Below are positions 1-9,402 of a stretch of DNA of 35,606 bases, one piece after another; position 1 is the first letter of the stretch; every line of letters begins with the position of its first letter. The notes below the pieces were generated by a model. It had not been told where the DNA came from, ran no database searches, and saw nothing but the letters and a program-made list of their open reading frames with translations. The stretch covers positions 1 to 35,606 of the forward strand of contig CALWIS010000212.1 of assembly GCA_944380795.1 (NCBI GenBank). The letters run 5' to 3'. Made by a program: the position numbers and the translations under genes. Origin of the DNA: an uncultured Clostridia bacterium (GTDB lineage Bacteria; Bacillota; Clostridia; Oscillospirales; Acutalibacteraceae).

Positions 1-22
1 CCCTGCCTTGGGCGGGGCTTTG
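1..22 (+). terminator. GC-rich hairpin at the window edge, before rplM
   Basis: CCCTGCC (1-7) pairs with GGCGGGG (11-17), with one wobble and a three-base loop, followed by a short CTTTGT tail. It may be the end of an upstream terminator or part of an L13-type leader. The window starts inside it, so the choice cannot be made here. Confidence 0.35.
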
Positions 23-62
23 TAATATTGATTGTTTTTACAACAAGCAGGAGGTAAACGCT

Positions 63-491
63 ATGTCCACTTATATGCCCAAAGCTGGTCAGGTTGACCG
101 CAAGTGGTATGTGATCGATGCTGCCGGCAAGCCCCTGGGCCGTGTGGCAGCTCAGGCTGCTGTGCTGCTCCGCGGCAAGCACAAGCCCACCTTTGCTCCC
201 CATGTTGACTGCGGCGACCACGTGATCATCATCAACTGTGCAAAGGCTGTTCTCACCGGCAAGAAGCTGGAGCAGAAGCACTACTATCATCATACTGGCT
301 GGATCGGCCATCTGAAAGATGTCCGCTACGACACCCTGATGGAAAAAGAGCCCGAGAAGGCTATGGAGCTGGCTGTTAAGGGTATGATCCCCCACAATTC
401 CATTGGCCGCGACGCTATGAAGCGCCTGCGCCTGTTTGCCGGCAGCGAGCATGTTCACGCTGCTCAGCAGCCCCAGAGCTGGGAACTTTAA
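63..491 (+). CDS. rplM: 50S ribosomal protein L13
   Basis: This is a primary rRNA-binding protein of the large ribosomal subunit, acting early in its assembly. The 142-residue product has the usual family length. It opens with the typical YMPKAGQVDRKWYVIDAAGK start and contains the conserved AAQAAVLLRGKHKP and GMIPHNSIGRDAMKRLRLFAG stretches, split here as RGKHKP near residue 40 and PHNSIGRDAMKRL near residue 110. A strong AGGAGG lies 8 bases before the ATG. It is followed 18 bases later by rpsI, the usual L13-S9 operon, so the two are very likely cotranscribed. Codon use is strongly biased, as expected for a ribosomal protein. Confidence 0.98.
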   Translation: MSTYMPKAGQVDRKWYVIDAAGKPLGRVAAQAAVLLRGKHKPTFAPHVDCGDHVIIINCAKAVLTGKKLEQKHYYHHTGWIGHLKDVRYDTLMEKEPEKAMELAVKGMIPHNSIGRDAMKRLRLFAGSEHVHAAQQPQSWEL

Positions 492-509
492 GGGAGGAGG
501 AAGCAGACT

Positions 510-911
<402 letters not shown>

Positions 912-932
912 TTTTTGCAAAGTGTATTGGAG

Positions 933-966
933 ATTCCCGAAAGCCTATGGCTTTCGGGAATTTTTA
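933..966 (+). terminator. Rho-independent terminator after rpsI
   Basis: ATTCCCGAAAGCC (933-945) pairs perfectly with GGCTTTCGGGAAT (949-961) around a TAT loop, and a T run follows. It closes the rplM-rpsI operon. Confidence 0.93.
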
Positions 967-1249
967 TGCAAATTCTCTTGTTTCAAACAATAATAACTAC
1001 TTTTCCCTGTTTTTTTATTGTTGGAGATAGCCTTAAGTACAGAATAATAGAGAATTTGCCCTATGGCATGGTGATAAAGCTCGATTTTTATATTCCAGAT
1101 CTCCTCCATGGTATGGGCTAAAATTCTGATCGTACGAATGATTTTAAGGCGATGTTATGAATGTTTTTGCATAGAATTGCTGTCAGAACAGTATAGTTCC
1201 GAGGATGGTTTTGTCTAGCAGTAATTTAATTTTAAAGGGGAAGAACAAT
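967..1249. other. Non-coding stretch before the chemoreceptor
   Basis: About 280 AT-rich bases. A 68-codon open frame starting at 915 crosses the rpsI terminator, has no ribosome site and resembles nothing, so it is not called. Weak promoter-like pairs exist (TTGGAG at 1021 with AATAAT at 1043; TTGCAT at 1167 with TATAGT at 1192, a 19-base spacer). No clear sigma-D motility promoter was found. Confidence 0.4.
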
Positions 1250-2932
1250 ATGTTTAAAAAACTTAAGCTCAAGCACTATTTGTTAACCGTTTTTTCTATT
1301 ATTATCGTGCTGTCCACTATTTTGACCTTTGCCAGTGTGAGTGGTATTCTGATGCTTCGGAGTACCATGGACAGTTTTCTCAACAACACTCTTAACGCAG
1401 AAACGGCAGTTAAAAATTCTCGTATTTCTGTTAACGTGGCAGCCCGTGATTTAAGAGAGATGGTATTAGTAGAGGACCAGTCTTCCTATGATTCCCTGAA
1501 GGAAAATATTTCAAAAAACTTGAATACCATTACAGAACAGGTGGAGGTATTTAAGCAAGCCCACGGCGAGGAGGATGGTCTGGCTAAGACTTATGAGGAT
1601 GCGTTTAATCAATGGATTGAAATTGCTAATCGCGCCATTTCTGAGCTGGATCAGGGAGATAAGGAAGCAGCTAAAACTATTATTATCAATGAGTGTTCTC
1701 CAACGCTTTCAAACTTGGTGTCCATTGCGACTCAGATTGACCAAGTTATTACAGAGGAGAAAAACGAGAATGCAGCGGCGCTTCAGCAGGAGGTCGTTGT
1801 TGTAATCGTTCTGGCAGTAGGCTTGTTTGTGATTATTTTGATCATCAGCCTTGGTTTTGCGTTCCGTGCTACTGCCAACATCACCGGAGCTACCCGTAAA
1901 ATTATGAACGCAGTCACTGCCTTGTCCAAGGGAAATCTGCACAATGAAATTGACTATCAGGCTAAAAATGAGTTTGGTGAGTTGGTCAGCAATATGAACT
2001 TCTCCTTCCAAGAGCTGAAGAAGTATGTGGATGCCATTGGATACGCCATGGGTGAGTTTTCTCAGAAAAACTTTGATGTCAACTTCTCTATTGAGTTTTT
2101 AGGAGATTTTGAAAATATTCAGAAATCCATCATCAGTTTCCGTGACCAGATGTGTTTGGTTATGACTGAGTTTAACAACGCCGCTGTGCAGATTAGCTCA
2201 GGTGCCAATCAGGTAGCCGATGGGGCTCAGAGTTTGGCTGAAGGGGCTGCGCAGCAGGCCAGCGCTGTGGACGAATTAGCCACCACCATTGGAGAGGTCA
2301 ATGAGCAGATCCAGAAAACGAAGGAAAATGCTGAGCAGGCTCGTACCCAGACCAACAACACCAGCGAACAGATGATGAAATGTAATGCACAGATGCAAGA
2401 GTTGATTTCCGCTATGACAGAAATTAGCAATAAGTCTATTAAGATCAGTGCTATTATGAAGACCGTAGAGGATATCGCCTTCCAGACCAATATTTTGGCA
2501 TTAAACGCAGCAGTAGAGGCTGCTCGGGCCGGTGAAGCCGGAAAGGGATTTGCAGTGGTAGCCGACGAGGTGCGTACCTTGGCGGGCAAATCAGCGGAAG
2601 CTTCCACAAGCACCGCCACTTTGATTGAAGAAACCACTGTGGCGATTGAGAACGGCACCCAGATCGTAGAACAAACCGCTCAATCTTTGGTAGATGTAGT
2701 GGAGGATTCTCAGGTAGTAACGGAAGTAGTCGGCCAAATTGCAGATATGGCAGTCCAGCAGGCTGAAATCATGGGCCAGATTACCAATGGTGTGGAACAA
2801 ATTTCCGATGTCGTTCAAACAAATTCCGCTACCTCGGAGGAAAGCGCCGCTGCCAGTGAAGAGCTGTCCAGTCAGGCACTGGTTATGAAGCGTTCGGTAG
2901 ATACTTTTAATCTGATGGACATTTCCCAATGA
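1250..2932 (+). CDS. Methyl-accepting chemotaxis protein with 4HB-type sensor domain
   Basis: This is a membrane chemoreceptor that signals to CheA/CheW. The 560-residue product has a first membrane helix (about 10-32), an extracytoplasmic all-helical region rich in Asn/Glu that looks like a four-helix-bundle sensor (about 35-180), a second membrane helix (about 183-205), a HAMP segment, and a long cytoplasmic coiled coil. The coiled coil carries the highly conserved hairpin tip, with [20 protein letters not shown] and then [15 protein letters not shown] near residues 407-445. Start: an upstream in-frame ATG at 1205 exists, but AAAGGGG at 1234-1240 sits 9 bases before the ATG at 1250, whose product begins [10 protein letters not shown] directly before the helix. 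It stands alone with its own terminator and no chemotaxis neighbours. The ligand is unknown. Confidence 0.95.
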   Translation: MFKKLKLKHYLLTVFSIIIVLSTILTFASVSGILMLRSTMDSFLNNTLNAETAVKNSRISVNVAARDLREMVLVEDQSSYDSLKENISKNLNTITEQVEVFKQAHGEEDGLAKTYEDAFNQWIEIANRAISELDQGDKEAAKTIIINECSPTLSNLVSIATQIDQVITEEKNENAAALQQEVVVVIVLAVGLFVIILIISLGFAFRATANITGATRKIMNAVTALSKGNLHNEIDYQAKNEFGELVSNMNFSFQELKKYVDAIGYAMGEFSQKNFDVNFSIEFLGDFENIQKSIISFRDQMCLVMTEFNNAAVQISSGANQVADGAQSLAEGAAQQASAVDELATTIGEVNEQIQKTKENAEQARTQTNNTSEQMMKCNAQMQELISAMTEISNKSIKISAIMKTVEDIAFQTNILALNAAVEAARAGEAGKGFAVVADEVRTLAGKSAEASTSTATLIEETTVAIENGTQIVEQTAQSLVDVVEDSQVVTEVVGQIADMAVQQAEIMGQITNGVEQISDVVQTNSATSEESAAASEELSSQALVMKRSVDTFNLMDISQ

Positions 2933-3055
2933 ATTTAGTTCGGAAAATAAGAGCTGGTTTTTAGGAATGGATCGTACATTCCCCGACAGTATTTCTATGT
3001 TTAAGAGATAATTAGTTGGGTGGAATACGCAAAATCGCACATATTTCCTTTGCAA

Positions 3056-3092
3056 AGGTACCGCTTACCACTGGTTTGCGGTACCTTTTTAT
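3056..3092 (+). terminator. Terminator after the chemoreceptor
   Basis: AAGGTACCGC pairs with GCGGTACCTT and is followed by TTTTTAT. It lies about 120 bases after the receptor stop. Confidence 0.9.
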
Positions 3093-3314
3093 ATAAAATT
3101 ATACAACAGTCATAATATTGTGGAAAATATAAGGTTGTTATCATCAAATATATGGTTTTATAGATGGGAAATGACTTAAAAGTATGATTTAATAAAAGCA
3201 GAAAAAGAAATCAGGGCAATGGTTGCCCCAGTTGAAAAAGGAGAATGAGAAGAGGCAGAGAAAAGTTTAAAGATAGGGACTTTCTCTGCCTTTTCCTAAA
3301 ATGGAGGATGCGAT
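3093..3314 (+). promoter_or_regulatory. Leader with promoter and internal hairpin-T run before a 41-codon gene
   Basis: A plausible sigma-A promoter is TTGTTA (3135-3140) with TATAGA (3159-3164), an 18-base spacer. About 90 bases downstream lies a terminator-type hairpin (AGGCAGAGAAAG at 3253 with CTTTCTCTGCCT, then TTTT), directly before the ribosome site of the small gene at 3315. The arrangement could be a short non-coding RNA, or an attenuator controlling the small gene. A possible 9-residue reading frame at 3219-3248 has no convincing ribosome site. Confidence 0.4.
3253..3294 (+). terminator. Hairpin with T run upstream of the small ORF
   Basis: AGGCAGAGAAAG and CTTTCTCTGCCT form a 12-bp stem around an 18-base loop, followed by TTTT. 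It ends 20 bases before the ATG of the small gene, so readthrough would be needed if the promoter at 3135 drives that gene. Confidence 0.75.
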
Positions 3315-3440
3315 ATGATGGGTACGATTGTGATGACCGGAAGTAACAATGAAATGTGGATCATTATAGGAACCATTGTATTGATAGCCGCTGGAATCGG
3401 GCTGGCTACTTTAGCGGTAATACGAAAGCGTCGGATGTAA
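3315..3440 (+). CDS. 41-residue single-pass membrane microprotein resembling a sortase sorting signal
   Basis: No family is recognised. GGAGG at 3303-3307 lies 7 bases before the ATG, and an in-frame TAA at 3297 shows the frame does not extend upstream. The product starts MMGTIVMTGSNNEMW, continues with about 20 hydrophobic residues (about 15-36), and ends in IRKRRM. The order of an I-V-M-T-G pentamer, a short polar stretch, a hydrophobic helix and a positive tail copies the C-terminal sorting signal of LPXTG surface proteins (pentamer, helix, RKRR). The leucine and proline of LPXTG are not present, so sortase processing is doubtful. It may be an independent small membrane protein or the last piece of a lost surface protein. 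The good ribosome site favours translation. Confidence 0.55.
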   Translation: MMGTIVMTGSNNEMWIIIGTIVLIAAGIGLATLAVIRKRRM

Positions 3441-3478
3441 ATAGTCATTTTGACCAACGATTTTAAAATTATGATTAT

Positions 3479-3520
3479 AAAGCACGTTCATAGTTGAGTC
3501 ATAGTTGAGGGCGCTTTTTG
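3479..3520 (+). terminator. Possible terminator after the microprotein, with a tandem 11-bp repeat in its loop
   Basis: AAAGCAC (3479-3485) pairs with GCGCTTT (3511-3517) with one mismatch, and a T run follows. The loop carries two exact tandem copies of TCATAGTTGAG (3488-3498 and 3499-3509). Confidence 0.4.
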
Positions 3521-3959
3521 ATGATAAAACGATAATGTTTGAAAGAACAGTTTGTTTACAATCTGAAAAATATTGGATATATAAAAGAAAATTCAAGGGG
3601 AAATAGAAAAGATTTTTTCGAAAATGACATAAAAATACACATATGCCCCAAATAGAAAAACAAAAATTTTACAAGTTTGCGAAAAATGCCGTTTTCTTCC
3701 CAAAAAATTCATAATTTGCAGGAAATGTTTATTTTGCACAAAAAACTCCATTACTTTTTGACGCAAAAAGATAACATTTTTATAGGTGTATCTAACAAAA
3801 ATGATATGTTGAAATTGCGAAAAAAACTTTATAATATAGCCATAAAGTATTTACAGTTGGAATTTGATGTTTTGGTGCAAAAGTTGAGGTTCGGGCCAAG
3901 GTGCTGAAACAGACAAATCCACATCCTGACTCAAACTGCAAAAGAGGAGGAGACGACAT
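3521..3959 (+). promoter_or_regulatory. AT-rich control region of the sugar transport locus
   Basis: About 440 very AT-rich bases with no supported gene; the 76-codon frame at 3677 lacks a ribosome site and homology. TATAAT at 3830-3835 is the best -10 element. TTGAAA at 3809-3814 lies 15 bases before it, or 17 bases before the overlapping TAATAT. The leader to the first permease would be about 120 bases. No convincing cre site was seen. Confidence 0.45.
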
Positions 3960-4904
3960 ATGTCAAAGACGAGCAATCCCACGGGCAAGGTCCATAAGAA
4001 GCGTTGGGATCGAGATGATACCGAGCTTTCGATTCTTGCCCTCCCTACCACGGTCTGGTACATACTTTTCAGCTTCCTGCCGATGGTGGGTATTATCATT
4101 GCCTTTAAGGACTATAAGATCCAGGGTTCTTTCGTTGAAAGTATGATCCGAAGCGAGTGGTGCGGGTTTGATAACTTCATGTTCCTGTTCAGGAGCAATG
4201 ATATTTGGATTATCCTGCGTAATACACTGGGATATAACCTGCTCTTCATTGTGTTGGGTATCGTTCTTCCCGTTGCCGCTACCCTGATGATCACGATGCT
4301 GCATGGCAAGCGTCTGGCAAAAGCTTATCAGACCGCTATGTTCATGCCTTACTTCCTTTCTTGGGTTGTTGCAGCAGCTCTGGTGTGGGCATTCCTGAGC
4401 ACCGATAAGGGCTTGATTAACATGCTGTTTTTCGCGGATGACCATCAGCAGTGGTATATGAAGCCCGAAATTTGGCCGTATCTGCTTACTTTCCTGAATG
4501 TTTGGAAGGGCCTCGGCTATGGCATGGTCGTGTATCTGGCAACCGTAACCGGCATCGACCGCTCTCTGTATGAAGCTGCTGTTATTGACGGCGCTTCCAT
4601 TTGGCAGCAGGTAAAGAGCATTACCCTGCCTCTGATGAAGAGCGTTATCATTATGATGTTCATTATGGCAGTTGGCCGTATCTTCTACTCCGACTTTGGT
4701 CTGTTCTATCAAGTTCCCAGACAGTCCGCTACTTTGAATCCTGTGGTGCAAACGCTGGATGTGTATGTGTACAATATGTTGAAGCTTGGCACCACCAGTA
4801 TGGCTTCCGCAGCTGCTTTTGTGCAGTCGGTCGCTGGCTGTATCACCATTCTGGCAGCCAATGCACTGGTTCGCAAGATCGATCCCGACAGTGCAATGAT
4901 TTAA
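3960..4904 (+). CDS. Carbohydrate ABC transporter permease, LplB/YtcP-associated family
   Basis: This is an inner-membrane subunit of a sugar or oligosaccharide importer (MalF-like, LplB branch). The 314-residue product has a charged cytoplasmic start, then about six membrane helices. The EAA loop that docks on the ATPase is clear near residue 205 (YEAAVIDGASIWQQVKSITL). AGAGGAGGAG lies 7 bases before the ATG. It is followed 16 bases later by the partner permease and then by the binding protein. No ATPase gene is present in the locus, which is normal for this family because a shared MsmX/MsmK-type ATPase serves several importers. The substrate is inferred from the GH130 neighbour to be mannose-containing oligosaccharides. 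Confidence 0.93.
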   Translation: MSKTSNPTGKVHKKRWDRDDTELSILALPTTVWYILFSFLPMVGIIIAFKDYKIQGSFVESMIRSEWCGFDNFMFLFRSNDIWIILRNTLGYNLLFIVLGIVLPVAATLMITMLHGKRLAKAYQTAMFMPYFLSWVVAAALVWAFLSTDKGLINMLFFADDHQQWYMKPEIWPYLLTFLNVWKGLGYGMVVYLATVTGIDRSLYEAAVIDGASIWQQVKSITLPLMKSVIIMMFIMAVGRIFYSDFGLFYQVPRQSATLNPVVQTLDVYVYNMLKLGTTSMASAAAFVQSVAGCITILAANALVRKIDPDSAMI

Positions 4905-4920
4905 GAAGGAGGCGGAGAAT

Positions 4921-5853
4921 ATGGCTAAAAAAGAAAAAGTAGCTCTGGATGGGCTCGAGAAGTTTAACCGCATCTCCCATCCTACTAATATCTTGTTCAA
5001 CCTGCTTTTCGTTATTTTTTCCCTTACATGTATCATTCCCGTTCTATTGGTTCTGGCAATCTCCGTTACCAGCGAACAAGCAATCAATAAGTTTGGTTAT
5101 CACCTGATTCCCCAAGCTTTTTCTGTGGAAGGCTACGCATTCCTGATGAAGCAGGGCACCATGATTGCACGTGCTTTCGGTGTTTCTCTGCTTGTAACAG
5201 TAGTTGGTACGGTTTTGGGCGTTCTGCTTACCACTGCCATGGGCTATGCTATGAGCCGCCCCAACTACAAGCTTAAGGGCCTGCTCACTTGGATCGTATT
5301 TATCCCCATGGTGTTTAACGGCGGTCTGGTTTCCACTTACTTTGTGGTGGGCAGCTTGTTAGGTCTGAAAAACACTTTGGGCGCTCTGATCTTCCCTCTG
5401 GCAGTTAGCTCCTTTAACGTAGTTATTTGTAAGACATTCTTTAAGCAAACCGTACCAGATTCTCTGATTGAATCTGCTAAGATCGACGGCGCTGGGCAAT
5501 TCACAATTTTCTTCCGTATTGTGCTCCCTATCTCCCTTCCGCTGTTGGCCACTATCGGCTTGTTCCTTACATTTGCCTACTGGAACGACTGGTATCAGTC
5601 CATGCTGTATATCGACCAGGCCGGATTAAAGAGCTTGCAGGCTTTGCTGAATGATATCATGAGTGATATTGCAGCTATGTCGTCTCAGATCGCAAACTTG
5701 GGTGCAGAAGGTGCGGCAATCGCAGCCAATATGCCTGCTGAATCTGCTCGTATGGCTATCGTGGTCATCGTGGTGTTCCCCATTGCTTGCGCATATCCCT
5801 ATTTCCAGAAGTACTTTATTTCCGGCCTTACCGTGGGCGCTGTAAAGGGCTAA
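4921..5853 (+). CDS. Carbohydrate ABC transporter permease, LplC/YtcP family
   Basis: This is the second membrane subunit of the importer (MalG-like). The 310-residue product has a charged start with KFNRISHPTNILFN, typical of the LplC group, about six membrane helices, and an EAA loop near residue 184 (ESAKIDGAGQFTIFFRIVLP). It ends with the characteristic short YPYFQKYFISGLTVGAVKG tail, which is shared by this subgroup. AAGGAGGCGG precedes the ATG. It pairs with the upstream permease and the downstream lipoprotein. Confidence 0.93.
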   Translation: MAKKEKVALDGLEKFNRISHPTNILFNLLFVIFSLTCIIPVLLVLAISVTSEQAINKFGYHLIPQAFSVEGYAFLMKQGTMIARAFGVSLLVTVVGTVLGVLLTTAMGYAMSRPNYKLKGLLTWIVFIPMVFNGGLVSTYFVVGSLLGLKNTLGALIFPLAVSSFNVVICKTFFKQTVPDSLIESAKIDGAGQFTIFFRIVLPISLPLLATIGLFLTFAYWNDWYQSMLYIDQAGLKSLQALLNDIMSDIAAMSSQIANLGAEGAAIAANMPAESARMAIVVIVVFPIACAYPYFQKYFISGLTVGAVKG

Positions 5854-5868
5854 TTCCATTGTTTCCCC

Positions 5869-5884
5869 GCCGGGGGACCCCGGC
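5869..5884 (+). other. GC-rich hairpin between permease and binding-protein genes
   Basis: GCCGGGG and CCCCGGC form a compact perfect hairpin with no T run, 44 bases before the binding-protein start. Such intercistronic hairpins often protect or process the mRNA so that the binding protein is made in excess. That role is inference here. Confidence 0.5.
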
Positions 5885-5927
5885 TTAAGAATATCAAAAT
5901 TTGTGATTTTGATCAGGAGGAAAAGTT

Positions 5928-7433
5928 ATGAAGAAAACACGCATTCTTGCGCTGGCTATGGCTCTGGCCATGGGCGCAACCGCTTTCACAGGCTGTTCCG
6001 GTGATCAGGGCTCCGGTTCTGAGACTGATAGCAGCAACGGCGGCAACTCTGGGAGTGGCGAGGTTGTCAAGCTGTCCTGGTATGGCATTGGCGATACTCC
6101 TACCGCTGGCTTTAACGATTCCATGGTTGAGGTAAACAAGTACCTCAAAGAAAAGCTGAATGTTGAACTGAACTATGTGATCTCCAACTGGGGCGCATAC
6201 GAGCAGAAGTTCAACACCATGGTAAACGGCGGCGACTACTTTGACATTATGTTCGCCAGCAACGTTTACTACAGCCGTTTTGTTTCCAAGGGCGCATTCA
6301 TGGATATCAGCGAGAAGGTTAAGACTGCTTCTCCCGACCTGTATGAGATGACCCCCGAAGTTCTGTGGGATGGCGTTACCATCGACGGCAAGATCTATGG
6401 CGTTCCCACCTATAAGGATTCTTCCCTGACCCAGTTCTGGTTCTTTGACCATGACAAGGTTGAGAAGTATGACATCGACGTGAAGTCCATCAAGACCATG
6501 GATGATCTGGATGAGATCTTCTACAAGGTTAAGGAAGGCGAAGAGGCTGAGACTGGCGAGACCTACTATCCGGTATACCTGACCAAGGGCAACCCCTGGA
6601 ACGGCTTCTTCAACGATTTCGATGACCTGTGCAGCGGCGTTGGCGCTATCGGTGTTCGCATCGACGATGAAAGCCGCAAGGTCGTAAACGTGCTGGAGGA
6701 CGAGGAAGTTCTGCACAACCTGGATCTGCTCCACAAGTGGTTCAAGGATAAGATCATCAACCAGGATGCTAACGTTTCCGATGGTCCGTATTATGAGGGC
6801 TTCTTTGGTTCCGGTCAAGGCTGGCCGTCTGCTGATGTAACTTGGGCTCAGGGTGCACACCTGGAGAAGGTTGACGTTACCGATCCTATCGATGGCCCCT
6901 TCTACACCTCTGCTACCACCCAGGGCTCCATCAACTGCCTGTATGCAAACAGCAAGTATCCGGACGAAGCTCTGAAGCTGCTGGAACTGGTTAACACCGA
7001 CACCAAGCTGCGCGACATGCTGCAGTTCGGTAAGGAAGGCGTAGACTTCGAGTATACCGAGAAGGACGGCAACCAGGTCGTACATCGCATCAGCACCGAT
7101 AACTACAAGGGACCGGCTGGCTACAGCATCGGCACCATCTTCAACCTGTCTCTGCTGGAAGACGAGAACCCCGCTAAGCTGGAAGAAATCAAGGGCCAGA
7201 ATGAGGCTGCTGAAAACTCTGTTTGCATGGGCTTCACCCTGGATACCTCCAACATCGAAAATGAGATCACCGCTTGCAACTCCGAGTGGAGCACCTACAA
7301 GGCCGACATGCTGACCGGTGCAAGAGATCCCAAGGAACTCGTTCCCGAGCTGAAGGAGAGACTGAAGTCTGCTGGTATCGATACCATCATTGCTGAGGCT
7401 CAGAAGCAGGTTGACGAATTCTTCAACAAGTAA
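5928..7433 (+). CDS. Extracellular sugar-binding lipoprotein of the ABC importer
   Basis: This captures the substrate outside the cell and delivers it to the two permeases. The 501-residue product has a lipoprotein signal (KKTR, hydrophobic stretch, AFTGC with the lipidated Cys at residue 23), a Ser/Gly/Asn-rich tether, and then a large family-1-type solute-binding fold beginning VKLSWYGIGDTPTAGF. The length (about 500) fits the LplA/YtcQ group that goes with LplB/LplC permeases. Codon use is more strongly biased (C-ending codons, GGC, AAC, GAC) than in the permeases, suggesting high expression. CAGGAGGAA precedes the ATG. A terminator follows, which would lower transcription into the regulators. 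Confidence 0.92.
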   Translation: MKKTRILALAMALAMGATAFTGCSGDQGSGSETDSSNGGNSGSGEVVKLSWYGIGDTPTAGFNDSMVEVNKYLKEKLNVELNYVISNWGAYEQKFNTMVNGGDYFDIMFASNVYYSRFVSKGAFMDISEKVKTASPDLYEMTPEVLWDGVTIDGKIYGVPTYKDSSLTQFWFFDHDKVEKYDIDVKSIKTMDDLDEIFYKVKEGEEAETGETYYPVYLTKGNPWNGFFNDFDDLCSGVGAIGVRIDDESRKVVNVLEDEEVLHNLDLLHKWFKDKIINQDANVSDGPYYEGFFGSGQGWPSADVTWAQGAHLEKVDVTDPIDGPFYTSATTQGSINCLYANSKYPDEALKLLELVNTDTKLRDMLQFGKEGVDFEYTEKDGNQVVHRISTDNYKGPAGYSIGTIFNLSLLEDENPAKLEEIKGQNEAAENSVCMGFTLDTSNIENEITACNSEWSTYKADMLTGARDPKELVPELKERLKSAGIDTIIAEAQKQVDEFFNK

Positions 7434-7475
7434 TTCAACTAAAATGGCAGCAGGAGTATCCTGCCCATAAGCAAG

Positions 7476-7520
7476 GCGGAGGCAGGGCCTAACGGCTTTG
7501 CCTCCGCTCTTTCTTTTTCG
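7476..7520 (+). terminator. Terminator after the binding-protein gene
   Basis: GCGGAGGCA (7476-7484) pairs with TGCCTCCGC (7499-7507), with an inner GCC/GGC pair, and a T-rich tract follows. It separates transport from regulatory genes. Confidence 0.8.
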
Positions 7521-7576
7521 TTTTTCTAATAAAGAAAAAAGTTTAGAAAATGCTGTGCAGATGTCCTTTTTTGCGG

Positions 7577-7582
7577 TATAAT
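7577..7582 (+). promoter_or_regulatory. -10 element before the sensor kinase
   Basis: TATAAT lies about 57 bases before the kinase start. No good -35 hexamer is at the right distance, so this promoter may be weak or need an activator. Confidence 0.4.
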
Positions 7583-7638
7583 AAAACCATCCGAAAAGAT
7601 ACCTCGGATTATTTTGGGGTATTGCAGGGAGGATAGGT

Positions 7639-9402
7639 ATGCGCAGCCAGTTTTTTAATTACCAAATTTACAGAAGACGTTTTACTCTTGCTGTAATCTT
7701 GGTTTTTCTTTTCAGTACCTTGCTTTTGGTAGGAATCCTAGCTTTTTTTGTTAGCAGTTGGGCCTCTCAGCATCAGCAAGAATCAAAAAAAAGCTTTGAA
7801 ACGATTTTGAAGCGGGTGGAAACAGAAGAAGAATACGCAGAGGATTATGTGTGGGATATCTACTCCTCTTTACCTTTGATGGACGATGCAGATGCTTTTT
7901 TCTCCGCCAATGATGAAGCCGATTACATTTCACTTCGGGCAGAGCAAAGCCTTTCTTCCTCTATACAGATCCGTTCTTTTCCCCAATATCTCCGCAACAG
8001 CTTAACACGTCGAGGTGGTTATATACGGGGGATCTCCATCCTTTCAAACACCAGTCCCAGCAAGTCTTTAACCATGGATATTACAGGAAATCTACAGATT
8101 CAATATGGGGATTCCGGCACATTTCGTTTTTCGCAAAACTGCTGGACAATTGCCACCTGTCCGGTCCGGATATCCGGCAGACTGGATAAGGCATTAGGAG
8201 AGGTCCGCTTTTGGGCGGATGCTAATGAGATTTTTTCAGTAGATCATTCCTATGTGGGCAGTTGTGCGGTCGTAGATCATAATGGTAGACTTTGGGCATT
8301 GGATTCTTCCAACGAGGACAGTACCAAGTGGATCCAAACGGCAGCAAAAAATGGAGATGCCAGCGGTAGTTTTTGGCAGGATGGACGATGGGTATTATAT
8401 AACTGTAATCAGGATCCCGCCCAGCAGTTTTCTTTTGTTACCGTGGTGGGTTTAACAGAGCTTTTGAGTGCTAACCGGGAAATGATTTGGATGTTGGCAT
8501 TGGCGATTTTACTGTTGGATTTTTCGGTTGTCATGTTCATTTACTGGAGCATGCACTACGATTCCGTTTTCTTGGGATATTTGTTGGGAATCATCGAGCG
8601 AGTAGAGAGAGGCGATTTTAAAGGGGTTGCCGCTATGAAGCGGCCGTCCTTCCAAGGAAAGGACGAGTACTCTCTTATATCAGAAGCACTGGAAAATATG
8701 AGCCAGGCTTTGGATGAATACATTCTCAACGAATATCGTTTGAAGATCAAACAGCAGGAAACCGCTATGCTGGCCATGCAGCATCAGATCAATCCCCATT
8801 TTCTTTACAATACGCTGGAAGCTATCCGAGCGAAAGCATTGATGGAGAAAAACCCCTTAACCGCAGACGCTATTGCTCTGTTAGGTGATCTTTATCGGGA
8901 TATGGTTCGCAAAGAGAGTGTAGTGTTTTTCTGGGAGGAGAAGGATCTGCTGGAAAACTATTTGCAGATTATGATGCTGCGGTTTCCAGACAGTTTTGTT
9001 TATCAGATTACTTTAGATCCTGTATTATTGGAAAAGAAAACCCCAAAATTTTGGTTGCAGCCTTTGGCAGAGAATTTCTTTTCTCATGGCTTTGATAGGA
9101 ACAGTGAATACAATATCTTGGTAGTTACCGGAGAGGCAGAAGGAGACGGCTGGCGTATCGAAATGATCGATAATGGCTGTGGGATTCCTGAAGAAAGACT
9201 CTCTGAGATTAACGAAAAAATGCGCTCCGGGGAAGAAACACCGGGGACATCTATTGGCCTGCGAAATGTATACATCCGTTTGGCTTATTATTATGGAAAG
9301 AAATTTTCCATGGAAATCAAGAATAACCCAGAGGGAGGCACCTGTATTTCCATTTATATTCCCAACAAGGAGGCTTCTGATGTACACACTGTTGATAGTT
9401 GA
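7639..9402 (+). CDS. YesM-type sensor histidine kinase
   Basis: This is a membrane kinase that senses a sugar-related signal and phosphorylates the response regulator encoded next. The 587-residue product has an N-terminal membrane helix (about 15-41), an extracytoplasmic sensor region, a second helix (about 282-304), a HAMP-like linker, and the His_kinase domain with the hallmark QINPHFLYNTLEAI (phosphorylated His about 387). The ATPase follows, with LQPLAENFFSHGF (N box), MIDNGCGIP (G1) and GTSIGLRNVYIRL (G2). The N box and G2 segment are typical of YesM/LytS-class kinases. AGGGAGGAT precedes the ATG. Its stop overlaps the regulator start by 23 bases, so translation is coupled. It probably controls the upstream importer. 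Confidence 0.94.
   Translation: MRSQFFNYQIYRRRFTLAVILVFLFSTLLLVGILAFFVSSWASQHQQESKKSFETILKRVETEEEYAEDYVWDIYSSLPLMDDADAFFSANDEADYISLRAEQSLSSSIQIRSFPQYLRNSLTRRGGYIRGISILSNTSPSKSLTMDITGNLQIQYGDSGTFRFSQNCWTIATCPVRISGRLDKALGEVRFWADANEIFSVDHSYVGSCAVVDHNGRLWALDSSNEDSTKWIQTAAKNGDASGSFWQDGRWVLYNCNQDPAQQFSFVTVVGLTELLSANREMIWMLALAILLLDFSVVMFIYWSMHYDSVFLGYLLGIIERVERGDFKGVAAMKRPSFQGKDEYSLISEALENMSQALDEYILNEYRLKIKQQETAMLAMQHQINPHFLYNTLEAIRAKALMEKNPLTADAIALLGDLYRDMVRKESVVFFWEEKDLLENYLQIMMLRFPDSFVYQITLDPVLLEKKTPKFWLQPLAENFFSHGFDRNSEYNILVVTGEAEGDGWRIEMIDNGCGIPEERLSEINEKMRSGEETPGTSIGLRNVYIRLAYYYGKKFSMEIKNNPEGGTCISIYIPNKEASDVHTVDS

Noticed and set aside
915..1121. A 68-codon frame after rpsI
   Set aside because: It spans the rpsI terminator hairpin and has no ribosome site.
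3677..3907. A 76-codon frame in the AT-rich region before the permeases
   Set aside because: No ribosome site, skewed Lys/Asn composition, and it overlaps the likely promoter.
3963..5087. A 374-codon minus-strand frame across the permeases
   Set aside because: No homology or ribosome site, while the plus strand has clear permease EAA loops.
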